Positions 52,599-60,948 of a DNA stretch of 64,000 bases are shown here, one piece after another. Below the pieces are notes generated by a model, which made no database searches, was not told where the DNA came from, and was given only the letters and a program-made list of their open reading frames with translations. A program made the position numbers and the translations under genes. This DNA comes from Pseudocitrobacter corydidari (GTDB taxonomy: Bacteria > Pseudomonadota > Gammaproteobacteria > Enterobacterales > Enterobacteriaceae), in contig NZ_CP087880.1 in the NCBI RefSeq assembly GCF_021172065.1, forward strand, positions 4,688,583 to 4,752,582, in the 5' to 3' direction. Within the stretch, counting starts at the first letter, position 1. Each line of letters starts with the position of its first letter.

Positions 52599-52741
52599 GG
52601 AAAGCCCCTACCGAAGCAGGGGCTCTGATAAGGAAAGGGACGATGATGAGCTACGTCATCATGCTGCTGATTCTGTTAATAATCGCTTTCCCGGCATATT
52701 AACAAAGACGCAGGAGGGAGGTTCGCCTCCCTCACCCTTTA
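52599..52741 (-). ncRNA. sib: Sib antitoxin RNA, unit 1
   Basis: On the minus strand an RNA of about 140 nucleotides would start at AAAGGGTGAGGGAGG, run fully antisense to the ibs ORF, and end at the AGCCCCT-AGGGGCT terminator followed by TTTCCCG. This matches E. coli SibC in order, size and terminator. Sib RNAs silence the Ibs toxin by base pairing. Confidence 0.75.
52643..52702 (+). CDS. ibs: Ibs type I toxin peptide, unit 1
   Basis: A 19-residue peptide MMSYVIMLLILLIIAFPAY. Ibs toxins of E. coli have 18-19 residues with the same MM start, Val-Ile-rich membrane core and (S/A)-F-x-A-Y end. Overproduction of Ibs depolarises the membrane in E. coli. An AAGGAAAGG ribosome site lies just ahead. 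Confidence 0.78.
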   Translation: MMSYVIMLLILLIIAFPAY

Positions 52742-52942
52742 CCGTGGAATGTAGGTCAAAAAAACGGCGGTGTCAATCGGTGGAAATCTGTGCCGTAAGA
52801 CGTCGTCACATCACGTTATAAGCTTTCTGAAACGTATGTAAATCACTTTGCGAAGCGAGTCGTAAAAGGCAACTAAAGCCGTGCGACGGCGTTTTTGTGT
52901 GCGTAAGAAAGATTAGGATAGGGGCAGCATGATGCTAAAACG

Positions 52943-53082
52943 GGAAAGCCCCTACCGAAGCAGGGGCTCAAAGGAGAAGGGTTATGATGAAGTTAGTCAT
53001 CATCCTGGTTATTCTGTTGATAATAAGCCCGGCAGCTTTCTAAACAGAGTCCCAGAGGGAGGAGCAATCCTCCCTTACCCTT
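52943..53082 (-). ncRNA. sib: Sib antitoxin RNA, unit 2
   Basis: About 140 nucleotides on the minus strand, beginning AAGGGTAAGGGAGGATTGC and ending at the same type of terminator as unit 1. The first 20 bases agree with E. coli SibC as I remember it. Confidence 0.78.
52984..53043 (+). CDS. ibs: Ibs type I toxin peptide, unit 2
   Basis: A 19-residue peptide MMKLVIILVILLIISPAAF, very close to E. coli Ibs peptides in its core. The C-terminal residues (SPAAF for SFxAY) differ from the usual end. The ribosome site is GGAGAAGG. Confidence 0.78.
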   Translation: MMKLVIILVILLIISPAAF

Positions 53083-53143
53083 ACTCACTAAATTAGGTCA
53101 AAGAATCAGCAAAGTCAATCGGGGCGGAGTGGGAAACTTCGCC

Positions 53144-53740
53144 CTACCACACCCAGGTTTTTGACGGCGTCACCACTGCCGGCAGCGGGATATCCCACTC
53201 TTCAACCGGCAAGCGTTCCACCCGCTGACAATCGTGCGCGTAGCCTACCGGGCTGATGCCATGCTGCTGCCAGTTTTGTAGGGTGCGATCGTAAAACCCG
53301 CCGCCCATCCCCAGCCGTTGCCCTTGCTCATCGAAAGCCACCAGCGGCGTAATCAGCACATCCAGTTTGCTCAGGGGAAGAACATTACGCACATCCAGTT
53401 TAGGTTCGTGAATTTTAAGACGGTTTACCACCAGTTCGCTGTGCGGATGGTAATGCAGAAACAGCAGGTTTCCTGGGCTGAAGGGATGAAGCACCGGCAG
53501 ATAAACGCGTTTGCCCGCTCGCCAGAGTTGTTCTATTAGCGGTTGAGTGTCGAGCTCGCCATCAAAGGACAAAAACAGCGCGACCGTATGCGCCATGACC
53601 ATGGGCGGATACGCCATCATGCGGGTTGCGGCCTGCTCGCCAAAATCGATTTGCTGCTGTTCTGTTAGCTCGCGACGCCGTTGCCGAATCATCTTGCGGA
53701 TGTCTTGTCGGGTGAGGGCGAGTTCAGGAAGTTGTGTCAT
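53144..53740 (-). CDS. fau: 5-formyltetrahydrofolate cyclo-ligase Fau (YgfA)
   Basis: Converts 5-formyltetrahydrofolate to 5,10-methenyltetrahydrofolate with ATP, salvaging a folate by-product; in E. coli it is linked to persister and biofilm behaviour. It has 198 residues from this start, or 182 from M17 (MIRQRRRE), the length I recall for E. coli. The ATP-binding end GMGGGFYDR and TPLVAFDEQGQRLG are typical. It lies directly after 6S RNA and is co-transcribed with it, as in E. coli. Confidence 0.93.
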   Translation of the reverse strand: MTQLPELALTRQDIRKMIRQRRRELTEQQQIDFGEQAATRMMAYPPMVMAHTVALFLSFDGELDTQPLIEQLWRAGKRVYLPVLHPFSPGNLLFLHYHPHSELVVNRLKIHEPKLDVRNVLPLSKLDVLITPLVAFDEQGQRLGMGGGFYDRTLQNWQQHGISPVGYAHDCQRVERLPVEEWDIPLPAVVTPSKTWVW

Positions 53741-53762
53741 AGGGATTGGTAGTAAAAGAAGG

Positions 53763-53946
53763 GGAATCTCCGAGATGCCGCCGCAGGCTGTAACCCTTGA
53801 ACCCTTGGTTCAAGGTGAATGTGTCGTCACAGTTTTAAGGCTTCTCGGACGGGCCGAGCATGCTCACCAACCATGGAGCGCCACATTCTTGTGGTATGAA
53901 ATATCGGCTCAGGGGACTGGCCCGCTTGCGAACATCTCAGAGAAAT
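53763..53946 (-). ncRNA. ssrS: 6S RNA
   Basis: A 184-nucleotide RNA on the minus strand beginning ATTTCTCTGAGATGTTCGC and ending GGAGATTCC, as in E. coli 6S RNA (183 nucleotides). Both closing-stem strands and the large central bubble region are recognisable. It binds the sigma-70 holoenzyme in stationary phase and serves as template for short product RNAs. It lies between zapA and fau, the conserved gamma-proteobacterial position. Confidence 0.95.
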
Positions 53947-53987
53947 TTTGTCTTCACAGTCACTCTACCACAGTAAACTGCAAAGTG

Positions 53988-54317
53988 TTATTCAAAGTTT
54001 TGCCCTGACTTTTCGGAGGTGCGACCCTGGTCAAGCAATGCCTGTTCAATGGTCTGCTGAAGCATCCGAATGCGCTGCTCCATACTGGAAGCGTAGTCGC
54101 GCGTCTTGGACTTTTCCTGAGTTAATTCATAGCTGATGTTCAACGCGGCGATGAAAACCAGCTGCTCAGTATTTGTGACTCTAGTGCGTTCTTTCAGATC
54201 TTGCAACCGCTGATTCAGATCGTCCGCAGCCTGATTCAAAGCATCCCTTTGTTCAGGCGGGCAATTCACGCGAAGCGAACGGCCAAAAATGTGAATATCG
54301 ACGGGTTCTGCAGACAT
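53988..54317 (-). CDS. zapA: Cell-division protein ZapA
   Basis: FtsZ-associated protein that bundles FtsZ protofilaments at midcell. It has 109 residues from MSAEPVDIHIFGRSLRVNCP, as in E. coli. An N-terminal globular part is followed by a long coiled coil (about residues 60-100). The frame is open 54 codons further upstream, but those residues run into the divergent ygfB promoter and are not used. Confidence 0.95.
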   Translation of the reverse strand: MSAEPVDIHIFGRSLRVNCPPEQRDALNQAADDLNQRLQDLKERTRVTNTEQLVFIAALNISYELTQEKSKTRDYASSMEQRIRMLQQTIEQALLDQGRTSEKSGQNFE

Positions 54318-54477
54318 GCCACCTTCCTGCTGATTGACTGCGCGGCCTTCACACCCAGGATGCGAAGGGGCGACACTATAGCTACCCTGGTATGAACATA
54401 CAAGCCCTTTTCTGGTATCACCAGGGTCCAAAGTGGTAGCATACCATGAATATTCCTCCCAACGATGATGAATGCGC

Positions 54478-55056
54478 ATGTCTATACAGAACGAAATGCC
54501 TGGTTACACCGACGTGAACCAGTTACTGAACCAACAAGGGGTAGGCCTGACGCCTGCGGAAATGCATGGCCTCATCAGCGGGATGCTCTGTGGCGGGAAC
54601 AGCGACAGCTCCTGGCAGCCGCTGCTTCACGACCTCACCAACGAAGGACTGGCCTTCGGCCACGAGCTGGCTGAAGCGCTGCGTACCATGCATGCGGTAA
54701 CCAGTGATTCGCTGGAAGACGACGGCTTTCTTTTTCAGCTTTATCTGCCTGACGGCGACGATGTCAGCGTGTTTGAACGCGCCGATGCGCTCTCTGGCTG
54801 GGTGAATCACTACCTGCTGGGGCTGGGCGTCTCGCAGCCGAAGCTGGATAAAGTGAAAGGCGAAACCGGGGAAGCGATTGACGATCTGCGTAATATTGCA
54901 CAACTGGGCTACGACGAAGACGAAGATCAGGAAGAGCTGGAGATGTCGCTGGAAGAAATTATCGAGTACGTGCGCGTTGCGGCGCTGCTGTGCCACGATA
55001 CCTTCACGCGCCCGCAGCCGACTGCGCCGGAAGTGCAAAAGCCAACGTTACACTAA
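54478..55056 (+). CDS. ygfB: UPF0149 protein YgfB
   Basis: A 192-residue UPF0149-family protein, as in E. coli. It is acidic and soluble, with a strongly acidic stretch YDEDEDQEELEMSLEEI. The molecular role in E. coli is not known to me. The ATG at 54478 matches the E. coli start (MSIQNEMPGY); an ATG two codons earlier is in frame. pepP, ubiH and ubiI follow on the same strand. Confidence 0.93.
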   Translation: MSIQNEMPGYTDVNQLLNQQGVGLTPAEMHGLISGMLCGGNSDSSWQPLLHDLTNEGLAFGHELAEALRTMHAVTSDSLEDDGFLFQLYLPDGDDVSVFERADALSGWVNHYLLGLGVSQPKLDKVKGETGEAIDDLRNIAQLGYDEDEDQEELEMSLEEIIEYVRVAALLCHDTFTRPQPTAPEVQKPTLH

Positions 55057-55073
55057 TTATTCAGGGTTGCGTT

Positions 55074-55170
55074 CTGCCGGGTTTGCCCGATGGCGCTGCG
55101 CTTATCGGGCCTACAAGGTGATGTCGTCGAACGTAGGTCGGATAAGACGTAGCCGCCATCCGACAAACCG
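55074..55170. repeat. BIME between ygfB and pepP
   Basis: Two REP units in opposite orientation (CCGATGGCGCTGCGCTTATCGGG and GTAGGTCGGATAAGACG with CCGCCATCCGAC). Confidence 0.78.
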
Positions 55171-55198
55171 TCCGCATTTTACGTATTAAGGAGATGTC

Positions 55199-56515
55199 AT
55201 GACACAGCAAGAGTTTCTCCGTCGCCGTCAGGCACTGCTGGCGCAAATGCAGCCAGGCAGCGCGGCGCTGATTTTTGCCGCGCCGGAAGTGACCCGCAGC
55301 GCGGATTCCGAGTATCCCTATCGCCAGAGCAGCGATTTCTGGTACTTCACGGGCTTTAACGAGCCGGAAGCCTTGCTGGTGCTGATTAAAAGCGATGACA
55401 CTCACAATCACAGCGTGCTGTTTAACCGCGTGCGCGACCTGACGGCGGAGATCTGGTTTGGTCGCCGCCTGGGTCAGGATGCGGCTCCGGAAAAACTGGG
55501 CGTTGACCGCGCGCTGGCCTTCAGCGAAATCAACCAGCAGTTGTTCCAGTTGCTCAACGGGCTGGATACGATTTATCACGCGCAGGGTGAATACGCCTGG
55601 GCTGATGAAATCGTCTTCACCGCCATGGACAAACTGCGTAAAGGTTCGCGTCAGAATCTGGTGGCTCCGTCCACGGTGATTGACTGGCGCCCGCTGGTGC
55701 ACGAAATGCGCCTGTTCAAATCGGAAGAAGAGATTGCCGTGATGCGTCGGGCCGGCGAAATTACCGCGCTTGCCCACACGCGTGCGATGGAAAAATGCCA
55801 GCCGGGGATGTTCGAGTATCAGCTCGAAGGGGAAATTCTGCATGAGTTTACCCGCCACGGTGCGCGCTACCCGTCTTACAACACGATTGTTGGCGGCGGC
55901 GAAAACGGCTGCATTCTGCACTACACCGAAAACGAATCTGAACTGCGCGATGGCGAACTGGTGCTGATTGACGCCGGTTGCGAATACAAAGGCTACGCCG
56001 GTGATATCACCCGTACCTTCCCGGTGAACGGCAAGTTTACCCCGGCGCAGCGCGCCATTTATGACATTGTGCTGGAATCGCTGGAAACCTCGCTCAAACT
56101 CTATCGTCCAGGCACCTCTATACAGGAAGTGACCGGCGAAGTGGTGCGCATCATGATTACCGGACTGCGCGATCTGGGTATTCTGCACGGTGAGGTCGAT
56201 GAACTTATCGCGGAAAACGCCCATCGCCCGTATTTCATGCACGGCCTGAGCCACTGGCTGGGGCTGGATGTGCATGACGTCGGCGTTTATGGCGTGGACC
56301 GCTCGCGCGTACTGGAACCGGGCATGGTGTTAACCGTGGAGCCTGGCCTGTATATCGCGCCAGATGCGGACGTTCCGGCGGAGTATCGCGGCATTGGTAT
56401 TCGTATCGAAGATGACATTCTGATAACCGCAGACGGTAATGAAAACCTGACCGCCTCGGTGGTTAAACGCGCGGACGATATTGAAGCGCTGATGGCGGCG
56501 GCGCGTCGCTCATGA
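55199..56515 (+). CDS. pepP: Xaa-Pro aminopeptidase PepP
   Basis: Aminopeptidase P II, which removes N-terminal residues next to proline with a two-manganese centre. It has 438 residues, against about 441 in E. coli. The pita-bread-fold metal ligands are seen in IDAGCEYKGYAGDITRTF (two Asp), HGLSHWLGLDVHD (His), VEPGLYI (Glu) and GIRIEDD (Glu). The start follows AAGGAGATGTC. It overlaps ubiH by four bases and so begins the pepP-ubiH-ubiI operon. Confidence 0.96.
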   Translation: MTQQEFLRRRQALLAQMQPGSAALIFAAPEVTRSADSEYPYRQSSDFWYFTGFNEPEALLVLIKSDDTHNHSVLFNRVRDLTAEIWFGRRLGQDAAPEKLGVDRALAFSEINQQLFQLLNGLDTIYHAQGEYAWADEIVFTAMDKLRKGSRQNLVAPSTVIDWRPLVHEMRLFKSEEEIAVMRRAGEITALAHTRAMEKCQPGMFEYQLEGEILHEFTRHGARYPSYNTIVGGGENGCILHYTENESELRDGELVLIDAGCEYKGYAGDITRTFPVNGKFTPAQRAIYDIVLESLETSLKLYRPGTSIQEVTGEVVRIMITGLRDLGILHGEVDELIAENAHRPYFMHGLSHWLGLDVHDVGVYGVDRSRVLEPGMVLTVEPGLYIAPDADVPAEYRGIGIRIEDDILITADGNENLTASVVKRADDIEALMAAARRS

Positions 56516-57690
56516 GCCTGATTATTGTCGGTGGTGGGATGACCGGCGCGACGCTTGCGCTGGCGGTGTCGCAGATGACCGGCGGGCGCTTGCCCGTGCA
56601 TCTGATTGAAGCGGCGGAAGTCGATTCTTTGCAACATCCGGGTTTTGATGCCAGGGCGATTGCGCTGGCGGCGGGCACCTGTCAGCAACTGGCGAAAGTC
56701 GGTATCTGGCAGGCGATATCGAACTGTGCGACGGCAATTCATACCGTTCACGTCAGCGATCGCGGCCATGCCGGGTTTGTCACGCTGGAAGCAGAAGATT
56801 ATCGCCTGCCAGCACTGGGCAACGTGGTCGAACTGCATGATGTCGGGCAACGCCTTTTCGCGCTGCTGCGTAAAGCGCCTGGCGTGACGCTGCATTGCCC
56901 GGCGCGCGTTTCCCGCGTCAATCGCACTCAGGATGCCGTGAGCGTCACGCTGGAAAGCGGCGAGACAATCAACGGGCAGATGCTGGTGGCAGCCGACGGC
57001 TCCCGCTCGGCGCTGGGTGAACAGTGCGGCATTAGCTGGCAACAAGAACCGTATCAACAGCTTGCCGTTATCGCCAACGTCACCACTGCCGAGCCACATC
57101 AGGGGCGCGCATTTGAACGCTTCACCGCGAATGGCCCGCTGGCGATGCTGCCGATGTCACAAGGGCGCTGCTCGCTGGTGTGGTGCCATGCGCTGGAGAA
57201 TCGTGATGAGGTGATGGGCTGGTCGGACGAACGTTTTTGCAATGAGCTTCAGCAGGCGTTTGGCTGGCGCCTGGGGCGCATCACGCAGGCTGGCGCACGT
57301 AGTGCGTACCCGTTGTCTCTCACCACGGCGATGCGGGCGGTATCACACCGTCTGGCGCTTGTTGGCAATGCCGCACAGACGCTGCATCCGATTGCCGGGC
57401 AGGGCTTCAACCTTGGCCTGCGCGATGTCATGTCGCTGGCGGAACTGCTGGCGCAGGCGCATAACGCGGGTCAGGACATCGGCAGCTATGGGCTGCTGTG
57501 TCGTTATCAACGTCAGCGCGCGGACGATAAAGCCGCCACTATCGGCGTGACCGATGGTTTAGTGCATCTGTTTGCCAACCGTTGGGCCCCGCTGGTTGTC
57601 GGGCGCAATGTCGGTTTAATGGCGATGGAATTATTTACCCCGGCACGCGATGTGCTGGCGCAGCGTACGCTGGGCTGGGTAGCCCGTTAA
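56512..57690 (+). CDS. ubiH: 2-octaprenyl-6-methoxyphenol hydroxylase UbiH
   Basis: Flavin monooxygenase that hydroxylates C1 of the ubiquinone ring. It has 392 residues, as in E. coli. The FAD motif is IIVGGGMTGATLA at the N-terminus; the second FAD motif ALVGNAAQTLHPIAGQGFNLGLRD lies at about residues 283-306. It is translationally coupled to pepP by a four-base overlap and lies nine bases before ubiI. Confidence 0.95.
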   Translation: MSLIIVGGGMTGATLALAVSQMTGGRLPVHLIEAAEVDSLQHPGFDARAIALAAGTCQQLAKVGIWQAISNCATAIHTVHVSDRGHAGFVTLEAEDYRLPALGNVVELHDVGQRLFALLRKAPGVTLHCPARVSRVNRTQDAVSVTLESGETINGQMLVAADGSRSALGEQCGISWQQEPYQQLAVIANVTTAEPHQGRAFERFTANGPLAMLPMSQGRCSLVWCHALENRDEVMGWSDERFCNELQQAFGWRLGRITQAGARSAYPLSLTTAMRAVSHRLALVGNAAQTLHPIAGQGFNLGLRDVMSLAELLAQAHNAGQDIGSYGLLCRYQRQRADDKAATIGVTDGLVHLFANRWAPLVVGRNVGLMAMELFTPARDVLAQRTLGWVAR

Positions 57691-57699
57691 GGAGTCAAT

Positions 57700-58902
57700 G
57701 TGCAGAGTGTAGATGTCGCTATCGTTGGCGGTGGAATGGTGGGCCTGGCGGTTGCCTGTGGTTTACAGGGCAGCGGGCTGCGCGTCGCGGTGCTGGAACA
57801 AGCGTTGCCCCAGCCGCTGGCTGCGGATGCGCCCCCGGCGTTGCGCGTGTCGGCAATCAATGCCGGCAGCGAAAAATTACTCACAAAGCTGGATGTATGG
57901 TCCGCGATTCTTGCCCATCGCGCCAGCCGCTATCACGGCATGGAAGTGTGGGATAAAGACAGCTTCGGGCGCATCGCCTTTGATGATAAAAGCCTGGGTT
58001 ACGGTCATCTCGGCCATATCGTTGAGAACGCGGTGATCCACAATGCGTTGTGGGAAAAAGCACAGCGTTGTCAGGATATTACGTTAATCGCTCCCGCTGA
58101 GCTTCAGCAGGTTGCCTGGGGCGAGAACGACGCGTTTCTGACGCTGAAAGATGGCGCAATGCTAACGGCGCGTCTGGTGGTGGGGGCCGATGGCGCAAAC
58201 TCCTGGCTGCGTAATAAAGCGGATATCCCGTTAACCTTCTGGGATTATAAACATCACGCGCTGGTGGCGACCATTCGCACCGAGGAACCGCATGATGCCA
58301 TCGCCCGTCAGGCCTTCCATGGCGAAGGCATTCTGGCTTTTCTGCCGCTTTCTGACCCACATCTTTGCTCAATTGTCTGGTCGCTGTCGCCGCAGGAAGC
58401 TGAACGGATGCAGCAGGCCGATGAGCCTACTTTTACCAAAGCGCTCAACATCGCTTTCGACAATCGTCTCGGTTTGTGTACGCTTGAGAGCGAGCGTCAG
58501 GTTTATCCGCTGACCGGGCGTTACGCGCGTCAGTTCGCCGCGCACCGTCTGGCGTTAGTTGGCGATGCAGCGCATACCATTCATCCGCTGGCGGGGCAGG
58601 GCGTTAACCTGGGCTTTATGGATGCGGCGGAACTGATTGATGAAGTGCGTCGTCTGCACGCGCAGGGTAAAGATATCGGACAGCATTTCTATCTGCGCCG
58701 CTATGAGCGCAGCCGTAAACACAGCGCCGCGATGATGCTGGCCGGTATGCAGGGGTTCCGCGAGCTTTTCGCCGGGGAGAACCCGGCGAAAAAACTGCTG
58801 CGCGATATCGGCCTGAAACTGGCGGATACCCTGCCCGGTATTAAACCGCAACTGATTCGTCAGGCCATGGGTCTGAATGACCTCCCGGAGTGGCTTCGTT
58901 AA
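57700..58902 (+). CDS. ubiI: 2-octaprenylphenol C5 hydroxylase UbiI (VisC)
   Basis: Flavin monooxygenase that hydroxylates C5 of the ubiquinone ring. It is a paralogue of UbiH with 400 residues, as in E. coli. FAD motifs are AIVGGGMVGLAVA and ALVGDAAHTIHPLAGQGVNLG. The start is a GTG at 57700, aligned with the E. coli MQSVDVAI start and preceded by AAGGAG. A GC hairpin (TTCTCCCGGC/GCCGGGAGAA, around 58917-58941) follows. Confidence 0.95.
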   Translation: MQSVDVAIVGGGMVGLAVACGLQGSGLRVAVLEQALPQPLAADAPPALRVSAINAGSEKLLTKLDVWSAILAHRASRYHGMEVWDKDSFGRIAFDDKSLGYGHLGHIVENAVIHNALWEKAQRCQDITLIAPAELQQVAWGENDAFLTLKDGAMLTARLVVGADGANSWLRNKADIPLTFWDYKHHALVATIRTEEPHDAIARQAFHGEGILAFLPLSDPHLCSIVWSLSPQEAERMQQADEPTFTKALNIAFDNRLGLCTLESERQVYPLTGRYARQFAAHRLALVGDAAHTIHPLAGQGVNLGFMDAAELIDEVRRLHAQGKDIGQHFYLRRYERSRKHSAAMMLAGMQGFRELFAGENPAKKLLRDIGLKLADTLPGIKPQLIRQAMGLNDLPEWLR

Positions 58903-59310
58903 CTGCGTCACACTTCTTCTCCCGGCGCTCTGCCGGGAGAACGTTCCTCTCGTTTGAAATATTCTAATTTCACGCCTTTTTTCGCATTAGTTTTTCTAAT
59001 TCAGCGTTTTTGAGATAACGAAAAACACGCCTCGTTTTCCGCACTAAATATGGTTTTATGCTAAATGCTCGCGCATGAATGTTAATTATATGTGGTGTTA
59101 TTCGCATTTTTATAGCGAATAACTCTGTAAGCTTTTGGGCTGATTTTGACCATAAGCTAATCTGATGACCCGTCTTTGCTTATGGTTTACCGCCGATTTC
59201 GGTGGTAAGTTCAGGCAAAAGAGAACGTTTGCGTCGGGGCCTGTTCGCGGTGTCGACGCCGGGTTTTTGAAATGGAAAGTGGTTGGCTTTGCTTACTCAA
59301 CGAGGACAAG
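58903..59310. other. Control region of the gcvTHP operon
   Basis: About 400 AT-rich bases without a gene. CTAAT, the core of GcvA sites in E. coli, occurs at 58964-58968, 58996-59000 and 59157-59161, with an inverted copy at 58986-58990. That is two upstream and one promoter-near group, as at the E. coli operon. An inverted repeat TTATTCGC/GCGAATAA lies at 59098-59122. Lrp and PurR control is expected from E. coli but not visible to me. Confidence 0.65.
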
Positions 59311-60405
59311 ATGGCACAACAAACGCCTTTGTATGATCAACACGTTCAGTGCGGCGCACGCATGGTGGATTTCCACGGCTGGATGATGCCGCTGCATTAC
59401 GGCTCGCAAATTGACGAGCACCACGCGGTGCGCACTGATGCCGGGATGTTTGATGTGTCGCACATGACCATCGTCGACCTGCACGGCAGCCGCACCCGCG
59501 AGTTTCTGCGCTATCTGCTGGCAAACGACGTTGCCAAACTGACGAAACCCGGCAAAGCGCTTTATAGCGGCATGCTAAATGCCTCGGGCGGCGTGATTGA
59601 CGACCTTATCGTCTACTACCTCACCGAAGATTATTTCCGCCTCGTTGTAAACTCCGCCACCCGCGAAAAAGACCTCTCCTGGATCACCCAACACGCTGAA
59701 CCTTTCGCCATTGAAATCACCGTTCGTGATGACCTGTCGCTGATTGCGGTGCAGGGGCCAAATGCCAAAGCAAAAGCCGAAACCCTGTTTAGCGATGAAC
59801 AGCGTCAAGCCGTTGAAGGCATGAAGCCGTTCTTTGGCGTACAGACGGGCGATTTGTTTGTGGCCACCACTGGCTATACCGGTGAAGCAGGATACGAAAT
59901 TGCGATGCCGCGCGAAAAAGCCGCCGATTTTTGGCGCGCGTTGGTTGAAGCGGGTGTAAAACCGTGTGGTCTGGGCGCGCGCGATACGCTGCGTCTGGAA
60001 GCCGGGATGAATTTATACGGCCAGGAGATGGATGAAGGTATCTCTCCGCTGGCGGCCAACATGGGCTGGACCATTGCCTGGGAGCCTGCCGACCGCGACT
60101 TTATCGGTCGTGAAGCGCTGGAGATGCAGCGTGAAAAAGGCACCGAGCAACTGGTTGGCCTGGTGATGACCGAAAAAGGCGTGCTGCGTGGCGAACTGCC
60201 GGTGCGTTTCACCGACGCTCACGGCAACGCGCTGGAAGGCGTGATCACCAGCGGGACATTCTCCCCGACGCTCGGTCACAGTATCGCGCTGGCACGCGTG
60301 CCAGAAGGCATTGGCGAGACGGCCATCGTGCAGATTCGTAACCGTGAAATGCCGGTAAAAGTCACCAAACCTGTTTTTGTGCGTAACGGCAAAGCCGTCG
60401 CGTAA
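59311..60405 (+). CDS. gcvT: Glycine cleavage system T protein (aminomethyltransferase)
   Basis: Transfers the methylene group from the aminomethyl-lipoyl arm of GcvH to tetrahydrofolate, releasing ammonia. It has 364 residues, as in E. coli, from MAQQTPLYDQH; the 13 upstream codons of the open frame are not used. The folate-binding segments (YSGMLNASGGVIDDLIVYY, GYTGEAGYEI, LRLEAGMNLYG) are clear. It is the first gene of gcvTHP. Confidence 0.97.
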   Translation: MAQQTPLYDQHVQCGARMVDFHGWMMPLHYGSQIDEHHAVRTDAGMFDVSHMTIVDLHGSRTREFLRYLLANDVAKLTKPGKALYSGMLNASGGVIDDLIVYYLTEDYFRLVVNSATREKDLSWITQHAEPFAIEITVRDDLSLIAVQGPNAKAKAETLFSDEQRQAVEGMKPFFGVQTGDLFVATTGYTGEAGYEIAMPREKAADFWRALVEAGVKPCGLGARDTLRLEAGMNLYGQEMDEGISPLAANMGWTIAWEPADRDFIGREALEMQREKGTEQLVGLVMTEKGVLRGELPVRFTDAHGNALEGVITSGTFSPTLGHSIALARVPEGIGETAIVQIRNREMPVKVTKPVFVRNGKAVA

Positions 60406-60431
60406 TTCCCCCCTTTTCTGGAGATTTTTTG

Positions 60432-60821
60432 ATGAGCAACGTACCCGCAGAACTGAAATACAGCAAAGAACACGAATGGCTGCGTAAAGAAGCTGATGGC
60501 TCTTACACCGTGGGCATCACCGAACACGCGCAGGAATTACTGGGCGATATGGTGTTTGTTGACCTGCCTGACGTCGGCGCGACCGTTGCCGCGGGCGATG
60601 ACTGCGCGGTAGCGGAATCCGTTAAAGCGGCGTCCGACATCTACGCGCCAATCAGCGGTGAAATCGTCGCGGTTAATGATGAACTGAGCGACTCGCCGGA
60701 GCTGGTCAACAGCGAGCCGTACGCGGGCGGCTGGATCTTCAAAATCAAAGCCAGTGATGAAGCGGAAGTTGCCGCGCTGCTGGATGCGACGGCGTATGCC
60801 GCATTACTGGAAGACGAATAA
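60432..60821 (+). CDS. gcvH: Glycine cleavage system H protein
   Basis: Lipoyl carrier protein that shuttles the aminomethyl group between GcvP and GcvT. It has 129 residues, as in E. coli. The lipoylated Lys lies in AVAESVKAASDIYAP. The ATG at 60432 is used; a TTG codon just before it is not needed. A BIME lies in the gap before gcvP. Confidence 0.97.
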   Translation: MSNVPAELKYSKEHEWLRKEADGSYTVGITEHAQELLGDMVFVDLPDVGATVAAGDDCAVAESVKAASDIYAPISGEIVAVNDELSDSPELVNSEPYAGGWIFKIKASDEAEVAALLDATAYAALLEDE

Positions 60822-60827
60822 TGTTGT

Positions 60828-60899
60828 GCCGGATGGCGCTGCGCTTATCCGGCCTACAGGTCAAAGCCAGGCCCGGTAAGCGTTAGCGCCGCCGGGCAA
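60828..60899. repeat. BIME between gcvH and gcvP
   Basis: One REP unit (GCCGGATGGCGCTGCGCTTA with TCCGGCC) and a second (GCCCGGTAAGCGTTAGCGCC with GCCGGGC). As it is inside an operon it may affect the relative stability of the gcvTH and gcvP parts of the message. Confidence 0.78.
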
Positions 60900-60948
60900 T
60901 ATCAGCAAGACAATTACGATTCACCGCACGTTTCAGGAACCATCGCTC

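Larger units (their letters stand above)
52481..52765. repeat. Sib/Ibs (QUAD) repeat, unit 1
   Basis: First of two directly repeated units of about 285 bases (second at 52825-53110, about 344 bases on). They share the blocks CGAAGCGAGTCGTAAAAGGC, CATGATGCTAAAACGGGAAAG and a CCCCTACCGAAGCAGGGG hairpin. E. coli has the sibC unit at the same place after serA. Confidence 0.8.
52825..53110. repeat. Sib/Ibs (QUAD) repeat, unit 2
   Basis: Second direct repeat, more like E. coli sibC than unit 1 in the region before the ORF (GGAGAAGGGTTATGATG). Tandem units suggest local duplication. Confidence 0.8.
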
